64,000 bases of DNA from Wolbachia pipientis (lineage in GTDB: Bacteria > Pseudomonadota > Alphaproteobacteria > Rickettsiales > Anaplasmataceae): NCBI GenBank assembly GCA_023052945.1, contig CP095495.1, positions 1,178,001 through 1,242,000 on the forward strand, in the 5' to 3' direction. Below the pieces are notes generated by a model, which was not told the origin of the DNA, did no database searches, and saw only the letters and a program-made list of their open reading frames with translations. Shown here in pieces: positions 8,610 through 17,504 of this stretch. The position numbers and the translations under genes were made by a program. Positions within the stretch are counted from its first letter, which is position 1. The number at the start of each line of letters is the position of its first letter.

Positions 8610-9186
8610 CTCTTACCTTGATTATTTTATGCTTAACACGGATGCTTATTTGATGAATTGACACATTTTCATTATTAATCCATTTTTGAGTATCTTCTAT
8701 AACAGCACCTAAGCTTTTTTGACTTACTTTATCTATTTTTGTTAGCACAACGTTAAAGTTAATATTATTATATATTAACCAATAAATGAAGTCTTTGTCT
8801 ATTTCTTTTAATCCTACCTTGCTATCTATCAACACAAACACTCTTCTTAGATTTTTTCTTTGAATTAGATAATACTCAATTAAGTTTAAATATTGTATAA
8901 TTTCCTCCTTACCTGCATGAGAATAACCATACCCTGGTAGGTCAACAAGTCTGAACTTATCATTGTACATAGAATAAAAATTTATTTGTCTAGTGCATCC
9001 AGGTTTAGAGGAAACTCTGGCAGCTTTTTTGCTGTTTATCAGTAAGTTGATCAAACTGGATTTTCCTACATTTGATCTACCAGCAAACGCAATCTCTGGA
9101 GCCGACTCATCTGGTAATGATTTTATGTCCGAAGCTCCAAATATGAAATTGCAGCTTGATGTTATCTGTCTTGCCATTATATTCAA
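8584..9186 (-). CDS. ysxC: ribosome biogenesis GTPase YsxC/EngB
   Basis: A 200-residue P-loop GTPase needed for large-subunit maturation in bacteria. Visible motifs are G1 G-R-S-N-V-G-K-S-S near residue 37, the conserved threonine region G-C-T-R-Q-I-N-F-Y, G3 D-L-P-G-Y-G-Y-S and G4 T-K-I-D-K. Length and motif spacing match the family. The start may be the ATG three codons in (M-A-R-Q). It is the first gene of a two-gene minus-strand unit with the argB homologue and is divergent from prfA. Confidence 0.95.
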   Translation of the reverse strand: MNIMARQITSSCNFIFGASDIKSLPDESAPEIAFAGRSNVGKSSLINLLINSKKAARVSSKPGCTRQINFYSMYNDKFRLVDLPGYGYSHAGKEEIIQYLNLIEYYLIQRKNLRRVFVLIDSKVGLKEIDKDFIYWLIYNNINFNVVLTKIDKVSQKSLGAVIEDTQKWINNENVSIHQISIRVKHKIIKVRDEFFKFTR

Positions 9187-9275
9187 GTAGAAGGTAGTAG
9201 ATATATTATAGTGTTATTGCTTGATATAAGAAATTTTTTATTTCAGTATATATTACTTAGCTAGATCTGTACTAT

Positions 9276-10355
9276 ATGAATATAGAGAATAATTTACAAG
9301 ACTTAAAGAAAAAATTTAGTGATATAGAAAGGAACTTGGAAAACCTTACCAATCTAAGTCAAAAAGAATTCATTACCCTTTCAAAGGAATACTCTGAGCT
9401 CAGGCCAATAATCAAGATAATTGATGAATATAACACGCTGAAAGAGGAAATTTCAGACTTAGAGGAAATAATGAAAGATGAAAACAGCGAAGGTGATATA
9501 AAAGAGTTAGCAAAAGAAGAATTTTTCGAAAAGCACAAGGTATTATTACCAAAAGTAAAAGCAAAACTAAAGTTAGCATTATTGCCTAAAGATGAAGATG
9601 ACTCAAGAAATGCAATATTGGAAATCAGAGCAGGTACAGGAGGAGAAGAAGCAGCATTATTTGCAGCAATGTTATTTCGTATGTATCAAAAATATGCAGA
9701 AAGAAGAAATTGGAAGTTCGAGCCAATAAGCATTTCTAATACAGGTATAGGTGGCTATAAGGAAGCTTCTGCACTCATTAATGGAACAGAAGTTTTTGCA
9801 AGGTTGAAATTTGAATCAGGAGCACACAGAGTACAGAGAGTACCAGAAACTGAATCCTCAGGAAGGTTACATACCTCTGCCGCTACTGTTGCGATATTAC
9901 CTGAAGTAGAAGAAGTTGACTTTAAAATAGAAGAAAAAGACTTACGAATAGATGTTTATAGATCCAGTGGTCCTGGAGGGCAATCAGTGAATACAACTGA
10001 CAGCGCAGTAAGGGTCACCCACTTGCCAACAGGGATAATTGTAATACAGCAAGATGAAAAATCGCAGCACAAAAATAAAGCTAAAGCGCTTAAAGTATTG
10101 AGGGCAAGGCTATACGAAATTGAAAGACAAAAAAAAGAAATGGAAAGGTCAACAATGAGAAAAAGTCAGATTGGCTCTGGTGATCGTTCCGAGCGCATAA
10201 GAACATATAATTTTCCACAATCAAGAATAACAGACCACAGAATTAATCTAACTTCACATCGGCTAGAGCAGATTATAAAAGAAGGTGAACTAGATGAATT
10301 TATTGAGGCACTAATCTCACGTAATGAAGCAGAAAGATTGGTCGGGGAAAGTTAA
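9276..10355 (+). CDS. prfA: peptide chain release factor 1
   Basis: A 359-residue class I release factor that reads UAA and UAG stop codons and triggers peptide release. The N-terminal helical domain is followed by [11 protein letters not shown] near residue 116 and the peptidyl-transferase-centre loop [10 protein letters not shown] with GGQ at about 233-235. The C-terminal region [16 protein letters not shown] is typical of RF1 and RF2. The length matches RF1. The partner methylase gene prmC is not adjacent. Confidence 0.96.
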   Translation: MNIENNLQDLKKKFSDIERNLENLTNLSQKEFITLSKEYSELRPIIKIIDEYNTLKEEISDLEEIMKDENSEGDIKELAKEEFFEKHKVLLPKVKAKLKLALLPKDEDDSRNAILEIRAGTGGEEAALFAAMLFRMYQKYAERRNWKFEPISISNTGIGGYKEASALINGTEVFARLKFESGAHRVQRVPETESSGRLHTSAATVAILPEVEEVDFKIEEKDLRIDVYRSSGPGGQSVNTTDSAVRVTHLPTGIIVIQQDEKSQHKNKAKALKVLRARLYEIERQKKEMERSTMRKSQIGSGDRSERIRTYNFPQSRITDHRINLTSHRLEQIIKEGELDEFIEALISRNEAERLVGES

Positions 10356-10492
10356 TCGCTCACATCTGTAAATTGAATTGTGCCTTCTGATATGTTAAAA
10401 TAGTGCACCATATCAGGAAAACTAGGTACGGAAATGTCAATTTCAATGAACTTGGCAATTAGAGACAGGATTAACAGAAATGGTAGTAACAT
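10352..10492 (-). pseudogene. N-terminal fragment of a Bcr/CflA-type MFS transporter
   Basis: A 46-codon frame starting M-L-L-P-F-L-L-I-L-S-L-I-A-K-F-I-E-I-D-I-S-V-P-S-F-P, broken here for length, and continuing D-M-V-H-Y-F-N-I-S-E-G-T-I-Q. This matches the first transmembrane helix and following loop (D-I-x-x-P-x-x-P-x-M) of the Bcr/CflA drug-efflux family, whose members have about 400 residues. Nothing of the remaining transporter follows; the frame stops at 10352 inside the end of prfA. I read it as a deletion remnant on the minus strand. Confidence 0.5.
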
Positions 10493-10508
10493 TTGAGATT
10501 TTTAATTA

Positions 10509-11057
10509 ATGAATAAAAATATCACATTTAAAGCGTTGAAAGAAGAACATTTTTTACTGTTATTAAAATGGTTAGAAACACCTCACGTAAAGAAGTGGTG
10601 GGATGCGGATATAAATTGGACACCAGAGTTAATTGAGAAAAAATATAGCAATATATCAAAGCGTTTGAAACTTAAGACACAAATTATTGAAAAACCAATG
10701 CATGCATTCATTATTAATTGTGACGGAGTTGATATTGGTTATATTCAATACTATAACAAACATGATTTTCTACCTGAGCAGGGCTACGATACTTCTGAGC
10801 TTCCAGAAAGCTGTGCTGCTATAGACTGGTATATCGGAGAGCTGGATTATGTGGGCAAAGGCATTGGTCCACAAGCTTTGAATATATTTTTAAACGAATT
10901 TGTCTTTAAAGTTTCTGAAAATGCTTTTGTTGACCCAGATACAGCAAATGTTCGTGCAATCCGTGTTTACGAAAAAGTTGGATTTAAAAAAATTAGGGAA
11001 AGTAATGGTACAATCTTAATGATCAAGGCAAGAATTCCTGAGAACCATGCAAGATGA
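10509..11057 (+). CDS. GNAT-family acetyltransferase, AAC(6')-like
   Basis: A 182-residue protein with the GNAT fold order. An N-terminal F-K-A-L-K-E-E-H-F segment is followed by W-L-x-x-P-H-V-x-x-W-W, which is typical of the aminoglycoside 6'-acetyltransferase-like branch. The acetyl-CoA loop is in D-Y-V-G-K-G-I-G-P-Q-A-L near residue 115, and a late A-x-R-V-Y-E-K-V-G-F-K segment is present. The substrate cannot be read from the sequence; siderophore-type and aminoglycoside-type members share this pattern. The IS4 element inserted just downstream of its stop. Confidence 0.8.
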   Translation: MNKNITFKALKEEHFLLLLKWLETPHVKKWWDADINWTPELIEKKYSNISKRLKLKTQIIEKPMHAFIINCDGVDIGYIQYYNKHDFLPEQGYDTSELPESCAAIDWYIGELDYVGKGIGPQALNIFLNEFVFKVSENAFVDPDTANVRAIRVYEKVGFKKIRESNGTILMIKARIPENHAR

Positions 11058-11059
11058 GT

Positions 11060-11070
11060 GTTTTTTCAAC
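11060..11070. repeat. 11-bp target duplication of the IS4 element, left copy
   Basis: GTTTTTTCAAC directly precedes the IS4 left end, and the identical 11 bases follow its right end at 12512-12522. Target duplications of this size are usual for the IS4 family. The perfect match shows the insertion is recent and unrearranged. Confidence 0.9.
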
Positions 11071-12511
11071 CATACGCGTCAAGTTAAGAAGTTGTAAGCA
11101 AGTTTAGGGAAGTTAAAGTAGATAACCTGGTCTTCCTATACCTGTCCTTTATAGAAAATTGTGACCAGTCTGTGGTAAGTTTTTTCAGAAAAATTCTCAA
11201 GTTATTAATTTTACTATTTAACGCTAAAAACAACTCCCTAATCCTTCTTTTTAGTTCAATGAAGGCCTTTGTTAAACTCAGCTCTGTATTCTCTTTCAGC
11301 TTTGTACAGCCAAATATTCCATGAAATATAAGAATTGCACACAATTTAGCATATAGCCCACATAATACTCTGTATGACTTTCCTTTAAGTTCATCAAGCC
11401 TGATGTGACTCTTATACAATTTAAATAATAATTCAATCTGCCACCTTACTCTGTAAATTGTTAAGACCTGCTCAGCGCTAATTTTACTTTCTGGAACATT
11501 AGTTATGAATATCGACCAATCCAGCAATTTTTGATTCTTTTGAGAAGATGTGTATCCATGTGACTTTGCTAACTTATTAGCCCTTCTTCTTCTGATTATA
11601 GACTGTTCTTCAGTTAATTTTTGACATATAATTCTGGCTTTAATTTTTACTTCTTTCCCTAATAGCACTTCCCTTTCTAGAAAGGATTGACCTTCTAAAC
11701 ATTCCAATAACTCTATTTTTTGATTTGTTTCGATGTCATATGTGTTTGTATCAGATTTATAACGGCTAACAAAATAAGCTCCAGCTTCATCAATTTGTTT
11801 AAAAGAAGCTGGCACGAAGTAGCCCAGGTCTGATATTAACAGATCATTAGTTGATATATTGCTTAAATGGCTTCTATAGCCCTGATCTGACCTTATTCCT
11901 TCCGTAAGATTAAGTTGATCCAGCGTCTGGTTTAAGTAGTCAAAAAGTATCTGTAATTTTATTCTAGACTTAGCATTGCTTTCATAATCACTATAGCTAG
12001 TGCCGTATCCTTTGTACATATTTTCCATATTATTAGGCAAGCTAATGTAGCTACTGTCCAATAATTTGACGCTTTTGAATTGCTTTAAAATTTTACAATC
12101 AATTTGTAAGCTATTCCTAAATATTAATAAGGATTCATTATACATTCTTCTCATAAATTCTACTGCTTCTTCAGCAAATCTCCAATCTAAACCCTGTTTT
12201 GTTATTTTTATTGAGTCTTCGTTGAGTAACTGACACATCGTTTCTATGCTGCAATTATCAACTCCTATATTACCAAAAACTATTGCTTTTATAAACGACG
12301 ATCCTCTAAGCTTTCTTTTCCTTTTTATAAAACCTACCTCATCTGATATTTCATCTGCCTTTTCATTGAAGAATTCTTTGAGTTTTTTTGACAAGCACGC
12401 TATTCTGCCCATTGTAAGTTCTCTCTATTAAGCTATCCAAGAGAACTTATACCCTATTTTTCCTTCTCTCTGCTAATTTTCCTCTCACTTTTCCTTAACT
12501 TGACGCGTATG
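11071..12511 (-). mobile_element. IS4-family insertion sequence
   Basis: A 1441-bp element bounded by perfect 18-bp inverted ends, CATACGCGTCAAGTTAAG on the left and its complement on the right, with an 11-bp direct duplication of the target outside. It carries one full-length transposase gene and looks intact and possibly active. A similar single end with one change lies at 44485-44502. Confidence 0.95.
11084..12412 (-). CDS. IS4-family transposase
   Basis: A 442-residue DDE transposase. The IS4 signature Y-x2-R-x3-E-x6-K is seen exactly as Y-R-V-R-W-Q-I-E-L-L-F-K-L-Y-K near residues 326-340. Earlier conserved parts are the first catalytic D in L-L-D-S-S-Y-I-S-L-P and the second in I-S-D-L-G-Y-F. 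The protein fills the element between its inverted ends, with the stop 13 bases from the left end. No frameshift or stop is seen. Confidence 0.93.
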   Translation of the reverse strand: MGRIACLSKKLKEFFNEKADEISDEVGFIKRKRKLRGSSFIKAIVFGNIGVDNCSIETMCQLLNEDSIKITKQGLDWRFAEEAVEFMRRMYNESLLIFRNSLQIDCKILKQFKSVKLLDSSYISLPNNMENMYKGYGTSYSDYESNAKSRIKLQILFDYLNQTLDQLNLTEGIRSDQGYRSHLSNISTNDLLISDLGYFVPASFKQIDEAGAYFVSRYKSDTNTYDIETNQKIELLECLEGQSFLEREVLLGKEVKIKARIICQKLTEEQSIIRRRRANKLAKSHGYTSSQKNQKLLDWSIFITNVPESKISAEQVLTIYRVRWQIELLFKLYKSHIRLDELKGKSYRVLCGLYAKLCAILIFHGIFGCTKLKENTELSLTKAFIELKRRIRELFLALNSKINNLRIFLKKLTTDWSQFSIKDRYRKTRLSTLTSLNLLTTS

Positions 12512-12522
12512 GTTTTTTCAAC
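12512..12522. repeat. 11-bp target duplication of the IS4 element, right copy
   Basis: GTTTTTTCAAC, identical to 11060-11070. Confidence 0.9.
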
Positions 12523-12581
12523 AGTCCGTCTAAATTACTACAAGCAGTTTAATTTTTAGTAAATATGTCATTATTAAAAAA

Positions 12582-12855
12582 TATGCAAGCATCGAACAGA
12601 CGAAATCTGTCAAATCAGAAAGAAACACACAAATTTAAGTTTTTAGTAGTTTTCAAGTATAGTTGTACAGGAAGCGCCTTTGCAGTTATGACCGACATTT
12701 TCAATGGTGCCTAAGTGCCCGTATGCAAGCATGGTTTTGGAAGGAACGGTCAAATCATTGATGGAGTCATTTAGACTACCTCGGTTAGGAGATTGTACTA
12801 TCAACCGTTCCAAGCTGAAGCGTTTCCCTATTACAAATTATATGTAGGGGTTACC
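12582..12855 (+). ncRNA. candidate IS110 bridge-RNA region, copy 2
   Basis: Equivalent of 6036-6309. The target-like match TATGCAAGCAT is at 12722-12732, closed by GACCG/CGGTC at 12690-12694 and 12747-12751. The right-end-like match TTAGGAGA is at 12785-12792. Same reasoning and same uncertainty as for copy 1. Confidence 0.4.
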
Positions 12856-14177
12856 ATGAAAAAAGCAAAAAGTAAATTAGAAATAGTGAATCCTAATGCA
12901 GCAGGAATAGACATTGGTTCAGCTGTACACTATGTGTGTGTACCTGAAGGAAGAACGCGTTCAGAAATTTGGCTGCTTTACTGAAGACCTTCATAACTTA
13001 GCACAGTGGTTGAAAAAGTGTAAAGTTACAACAGTAGCTATGGAATCAACAGGAGTATATTGGATTCCTTTATTTCAAATACTTGAGTCATACAAATTCG
13101 AGGTAAAATGCACGGCATGTAAAGAATGTACCTGGTAGGAAGTCTGACGTTCAAGATTGCCAATGGCTCCAACAACTGCATAGCTACGGACTGCTTCATG
13201 GATCGTTTAGGCCAGATAATCAGATGTGTGTATTGCGCAGTTACGTGCGGCAACGCAAAAATCTCACTGAAAGTGCATCTACACATATTCTGCGTATGCA
13301 GAAGGCATTAATTCAAATGAATATACAATTACACAAGGTTATTAGTCATATTACTGGGATAACTGGTATGAAAATCATTGAAACTATAATTGAAGGCGAA
13401 AGAGATTCTGAAAAATTGGCAGAATTCAGGGACGTGCGAATGAAAAATGATCAGTCTACTATTGCAAAAGCGTTAGCTGGTGACTATAGAGAGGAACACT
13501 TATTCACGCTAAAGCAAGAATTTGAACTATATAATATTTATCAAGAAAAAATAGCAGAATGTGATAGAAATATTGAAGCCTATTATAAAACGTTTGAAAC
13601 AAAGTCTTGTGAAAGCAAACAGCTAAGTAAGCAAAAGAATAAAAATAGCAAAAGTAAGCCAAGCTTTGCTTTGTATGAGGAACTGCACCGAATAACTGGT
13701 ATGGATTTCACTAAAATTCCTGGATTTGATGTATTAAGTATACAAACCATAATTTCAGAAGTTGGTATAAACCATAGTAAATGGCCAACAGAAAAGCACT
13801 TTTCATCGTGGTTGGGACTCAGTCCTGCTAATAAAGTTACAGGGGAAAAAGTGTTTAACACAAGAACACGTAAAGTCATTAACCGTGCTGCAAATGCTTT
13901 GCGAATAGCTGCTCATTCTGTAGGAAATAGTAAAAGTGCGTTGGGTGCATACTACAGAAGATTGAGAAAACGACTAGGAGCACCAAAAGCAATAACAGCT
14001 ACTGCAAGAAAAATGGCATGCATATTTTATAGTATGCTCAAATACGGACAGGAATATGTAGAAAAAGGAATGGAATACTATGAAACACGCTATAAAGATA
14101 GAACTGTAAAAAATTTGATCAAAAAAGCGAGCGAATTTGGCTACATATTAGTTCAACAAGAAGAGTTAGTTGAGTGA
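12856..14177 (+). pseudogene. IS110-family transposase with two frameshifts, copy 2
   Basis: Identical in arrangement to the gene in copy 1: the first catalytic D segment in the frame starting at 12856, the E segment in the frame open over 12914-13138, the last D pair next, and the C-terminal domain intact over 13224-14177. The shared frameshifts show that the parent was already broken, so mobility must have come from a functional transposase elsewhere or from frameshifting. Confidence 0.88.
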
Positions 14178-14387
14178 GTTTCTTAGGAGAAGCTTCATAG
14201 AAACTTAACATAATTTTATCATAAAAATGTCATTCTTAAGTCCTATGTAAAAACAAATTTTGGCACTAAGTGAATCTCTTTTAACTAACTATGAGCTGGA
14301 TAAATTGGAAAATAAATTTTGTTTACTTTTATAATACCTTAAGATCTAATATCACTTTATCAGTCAAAAGTATCACAATAGGCTAGT

Positions 14388-15317
14388 ATGTTCCTTACTC
14401 TTTTCCTAAAAATATTACCTATTTATATTACAATATTTATTGGTTGTTTAGCAGGAAAATGTCTTAAAATTGACAGAAACACTATATCTCAAATACTCTT
14501 TTATATAGCTAATCCAATAGTGATTTTATATGGAGTCTCTCATACAGAAGTTAATTTAAAAGTAATTTCTCTGCCGATTTTGATATGGTTTATAGGTAGC
14601 ACTATGTCCTTATCAGTGTATTATCTTTCTTCTTTTTTATTTAAGGATAACACGAGAAACATATTAGCATTTAGCTCGGGCAGCACAAGTATGGGTTATT
14701 TTGGCCTGCCGATTGCCATGGCTTTATTTGATGAAGATTCAGTATCTGTATATGTTGTTTGTTATATAGGAATGGCGCTATTTGAAAACAGCTTAGGATT
14801 TTATATAGCTGCAAATGGTATTTATACCGCAAAAGAATGCATATTAAAGTTGTTCAAACTTCCTTCGCTTTATGCGATGGTTCTGGGCTTCTTTTTAAGT
14901 ATATATGATATACAAATACCTACTTTTTTAACAGATGTTATGATGAATATTAGAAGTACATTTGTCACATTAGGAATGGTGCTACTTGGAGTGAGCATTG
15001 CGAATATTGCAAGCTTTAAAATAGATTGGAAGCTTGCTTTGATCACTATTACAGCAAAGTACGTATTCTGGCCACTGTTTGTTTTAGGAATTGTCCTTTT
15101 AGACAAGCATGTTATAGGTATATACGATGAGAGCATATATAAAGCACTGATGTTGCTGGCTATTATTCCAGTTTCTGGGTCCAGTATAATACTTGCTAAT
15201 ATTTTGAATTATCAACCAGATAAAGCTACTCTGTTGCTTCTAATTAGTACTGCAGTAGGACTATTTTATGTTCCACTAATAATATCATTGTTTTTCTCTA
15301 AACTTGTTCCTTTTTGA
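14388..15317 (+). CDS. AEC-family (auxin efflux carrier-like) transporter
   Basis: A 309-residue integral membrane protein with about ten hydrophobic segments. The family pattern is clear: an N-terminal helix ending G-C-L-A-G-K, the P-I-V-I-L segment in the second helix, S-T-S-M-G-Y-F-G-L-P-I-A near residue 104, and a C-terminal half that repeats the topology, with G-M-V-L-L-G-V-S and I-I-P-V-S-G-S-S. AEC proteins export organic acids or other anions in bacteria; the substrate is not predictable here. It stands alone after the second IS110 copy. Confidence 0.88.
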   Translation: MFLTLFLKILPIYITIFIGCLAGKCLKIDRNTISQILFYIANPIVILYGVSHTEVNLKVISLPILIWFIGSTMSLSVYYLSSFLFKDNTRNILAFSSGSTSMGYFGLPIAMALFDEDSVSVYVVCYIGMALFENSLGFYIAANGIYTAKECILKLFKLPSLYAMVLGFFLSIYDIQIPTFLTDVMMNIRSTFVTLGMVLLGVSIANIASFKIDWKLALITITAKYVFWPLFVLGIVLLDKHVIGIYDESIYKALMLLAIIPVSGSSIILANILNYQPDKATLLLLISTAVGLFYVPLIISLFFSKLVPF

Positions 15318-15813
15318 TCAAAAATTTAAGCGCTTGCATAACCATATGAAAAACCAATAGCCCACTCTTTTGTCATTCCAGCGCGTGACGCTGGAATCCA
15401 GCCTTCCTGCAATCTCATCGAAAACATTAGACTTCTTGCATAACCTAAACTAAGCAGAAAAAAGGTGTCATCCGAGTAGCTGACACTGGTTCCTTTATGA
15501 CGGCAGTGCCTTCTCCTGTCATCCGAGTAGCCTTCTTATTTTTGTCATCCCAGTGCCTATTTCTTTGTCATCCCAGTGCCCTCTTCTTGTCATCCCAGTG
15601 CGTGACACTGGGATCTAATTTTTTATGCAAAATTATTATATTTATATACTTGCAAATAGATACAATTTGAAATAATTTATACTATGAAGTTACGAAATGA
15701 GATCCCAGTGTCTGGGCACTGGGATGACACCCTACTTAACCGTCATACCGCCGCGGTATCTCTTAACATAGATCCCGCTAACACGTAGCGGGATGACGGT
15801 TGTCGGTAGGCCT
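15318..15813. repeat. intergenic cluster of palindromic repeats
   Basis: No gene. At least three perfect hairpins: ATTCCAGCG/CGCTGGAAT at 15375-15397, ATCCCAGTG/CACTGGGAT at 15592-15614 and again at 15702-15725. Partial units lie between them (15478-15590). A different pair, ATACCGCCGCGGTAT and ATCCCGCTA...TAGCGGGAT, follows at about 15746-15794. Two GCATAACC motifs (about 15336 and 15428), the complement of the IS110 target region, also occur. Confidence 0.75.
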
Positions 15814-16327
15814 AAATTACTTTAGCCATAAATATTTAAGAAATTCACCAAACGAAAAAAAAGGCAAAAGAAGCCCTAGTCATTGTCTATTTTCAGTATT
15901 GGCGTTTTTTAAGTCTTAAACGCTGCAATTTAGCTGCTTTTAAACGGCAACTAACCTTAGCTTTAATATTTAAGAAATTTACTAGGCAGAAAAAAAAGGC
16001 ATAGAAAACCCGTGGTAGCTAGTTATTACACTCTCTATTTTAAAATTTGACGTTGGGCGATGTCTTGAACGCTTTATAAGCGCGTTTCAGCTTATGTAGG
16101 TAAAAACCTAGAAATTTTATAAAGACATACGGTGCACATAGTGCAAAAAATTAAACAATAGTACGCCAAATACAAGTTTTCTTGTCATTTTAATCTGCTG
16201 CAGAGATTGCGAAGTTAAATAAAATAGCTTCACTTTCATGATAAGGGGGCTGGCGGAGTTTGTCAAGAGGTTTTTTCGTCTCTATTCCCAATAAAAGTTC
16301 GTCATATGGTTATGCAAGAAGTCTATT
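15814..16327. repeat. ~0.5 kb dispersed non-coding repeat, copy 2
   Basis: Nearly identical to 5548-6035. This copy is uninterrupted at its right end and shows the empty IS110 site TATGCAAGAAG at 16311-16321. No coding potential seen. Confidence 0.75.
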
Positions 16328-16392
16328 GTAACCACTTTCTATGCTAGTTTACTTGTGAGCAACCTGGATCCCAGACTGGAATGACATCATAA

Positions 16393-17344
16393 GACCTGCT
16401 GCAAAAGGTGATTGAAAAAATGATGTGAGAGAGGTAGAGGAAGAATAAGCAGATCAAGTAAGGAAAAAAATGAGCTTTAGTTACTATAATATGAAAAAAT
16501 ACCCAAGAAACTTTCGTAATATAACAGGTTTAACTATAGAGGAGTTCGAAAAAGTAGTGGAAAAAGTGAGGTCTGGATGCGAAAAACAGAAAAAGTGTCA
16601 TGGTAGAAGATCAAAACTACCAACTCTGGAAGATAAGTTGTTTTGCGTAATTTTGTACTATCGCACTTACATAACACATAGATTTTTAGGATGCCTATTC
16701 AATGTACACAACGCAAATGTATGTAGGTTACTTAAGAGAATAGAGCCATTACTCGCCAAAAAAGTGACTATAACAAAAGATAGAAGTATGACGCCAGAAA
16801 AAATACTGAAGATTTTGGCTGATGTTACAGAACAGCAAATACAGAGACCAGAAGATAGTAAAAAACGGAAGAAATCATATTCAGGAAAAAAAGAACCAAC
16901 ACTATGAAAACTGAGATTATTATCGAAGAAGGAGGAAGAATTTTATCAGTGTCAAAGTCATACCGTGGTAGAATTAGTGATTTCCGCATAAGGAAACAAG
17001 AAAAATATTTACCACTTGACAGCATAAAACATGCCGATTCTGGATATCAAGGTTGGCAAAAATTGCAAAGCAATGTTATAATTCCATATAAAAAGTATCG
17101 TAAAAAGCCATTAACTCCAGAGCATAATAGAAGATTAGCATCATTTAGAATGAGAGTAGAAAACAAGATCCGAGAGATAAAGATATTTAAGATTATGTCG
17201 AATGTTTATCGCAATTTTCAGAAAAAATATAACCTGAGGTTCAATATTATTGCTGGTATTGTAAATCTTAAGCACGCCTTTTAGTTAACCTTGATTTTAG
17301 TCACCCTCCTTTCCTTTTTTTTATCGCTTGATTCGCAGCAGGTC
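16393..17344 (+). mobile_element. ISWpi1-type IS5-family element, copy B
   Basis: Ends GACCTGCTG and CAGCAGGTC as in the other copies. Flanks are TAA on the left and TTA on the right, so there is no exact duplication. The transposase gene is in the split (A7) form and shares a W-to-C change in the N-terminal part with copy C. Confidence 0.9.
16470..17284 (+). CDS. IS5-family transposase, two-frame (A7) form
   Basis: Two overlapping frames, 16470-16907 (145 residues) and 16904-17284 (126 residues), joined by an ATGA overlap just after the A7 run. Joined by a one-base slip they give the same 271-residue protein that copies A and E encode in one frame. The layout resembles programmed frameshifting, as used by several IS families, but could equally be a homopolymer mutation. 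Residue 38 is C instead of W. Confidence 0.8.
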
Positions 17345-17504
17345 TTATGTAATTTTGCTTGACTATCCATTTATTACCACCTAAAATAGCTAACAAAGCC
17401 ATCCCGTATGACATTTTATCTATATCTAATCAAGCATATTAATAAGTAAGCAAATTTTAATATAATCTTATTATACTTATAAATATGCTGTATAGAATGA
17501 AAGT

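Larger units (their letters stand above)
12582..14192 (+). mobile_element. IS110-family element, copy 2
   Basis: Same sequence as 6036-7646, shifted by 6546 bases; I saw no difference on reading. The outside sequences differ, but the target agrees: TATGCAAG on the left and AAG on the right, so the empty site would read TATGCAAGAAGCTT. It therefore inserted independently at the same short motif rather than by duplication of a larger block. The copy carries the same two transposase frameshifts. Confidence 0.88.

Noticed and set aside
15746..15794. Possible rho-independent terminators or a CRISPR array
   Set aside because: The hairpins lack a T-run and have no regular spacers; the units are unequal and recur as dispersed repeats elsewhere.
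17345..17414. Short minus-strand frame (M-S-Y-G-M-A-L-L-A-I-L) ending at ISWpi1 copy B
   Set aside because: Only 23 codons and no continuation beyond the element; could be a truncated gene start, but nothing supports it.
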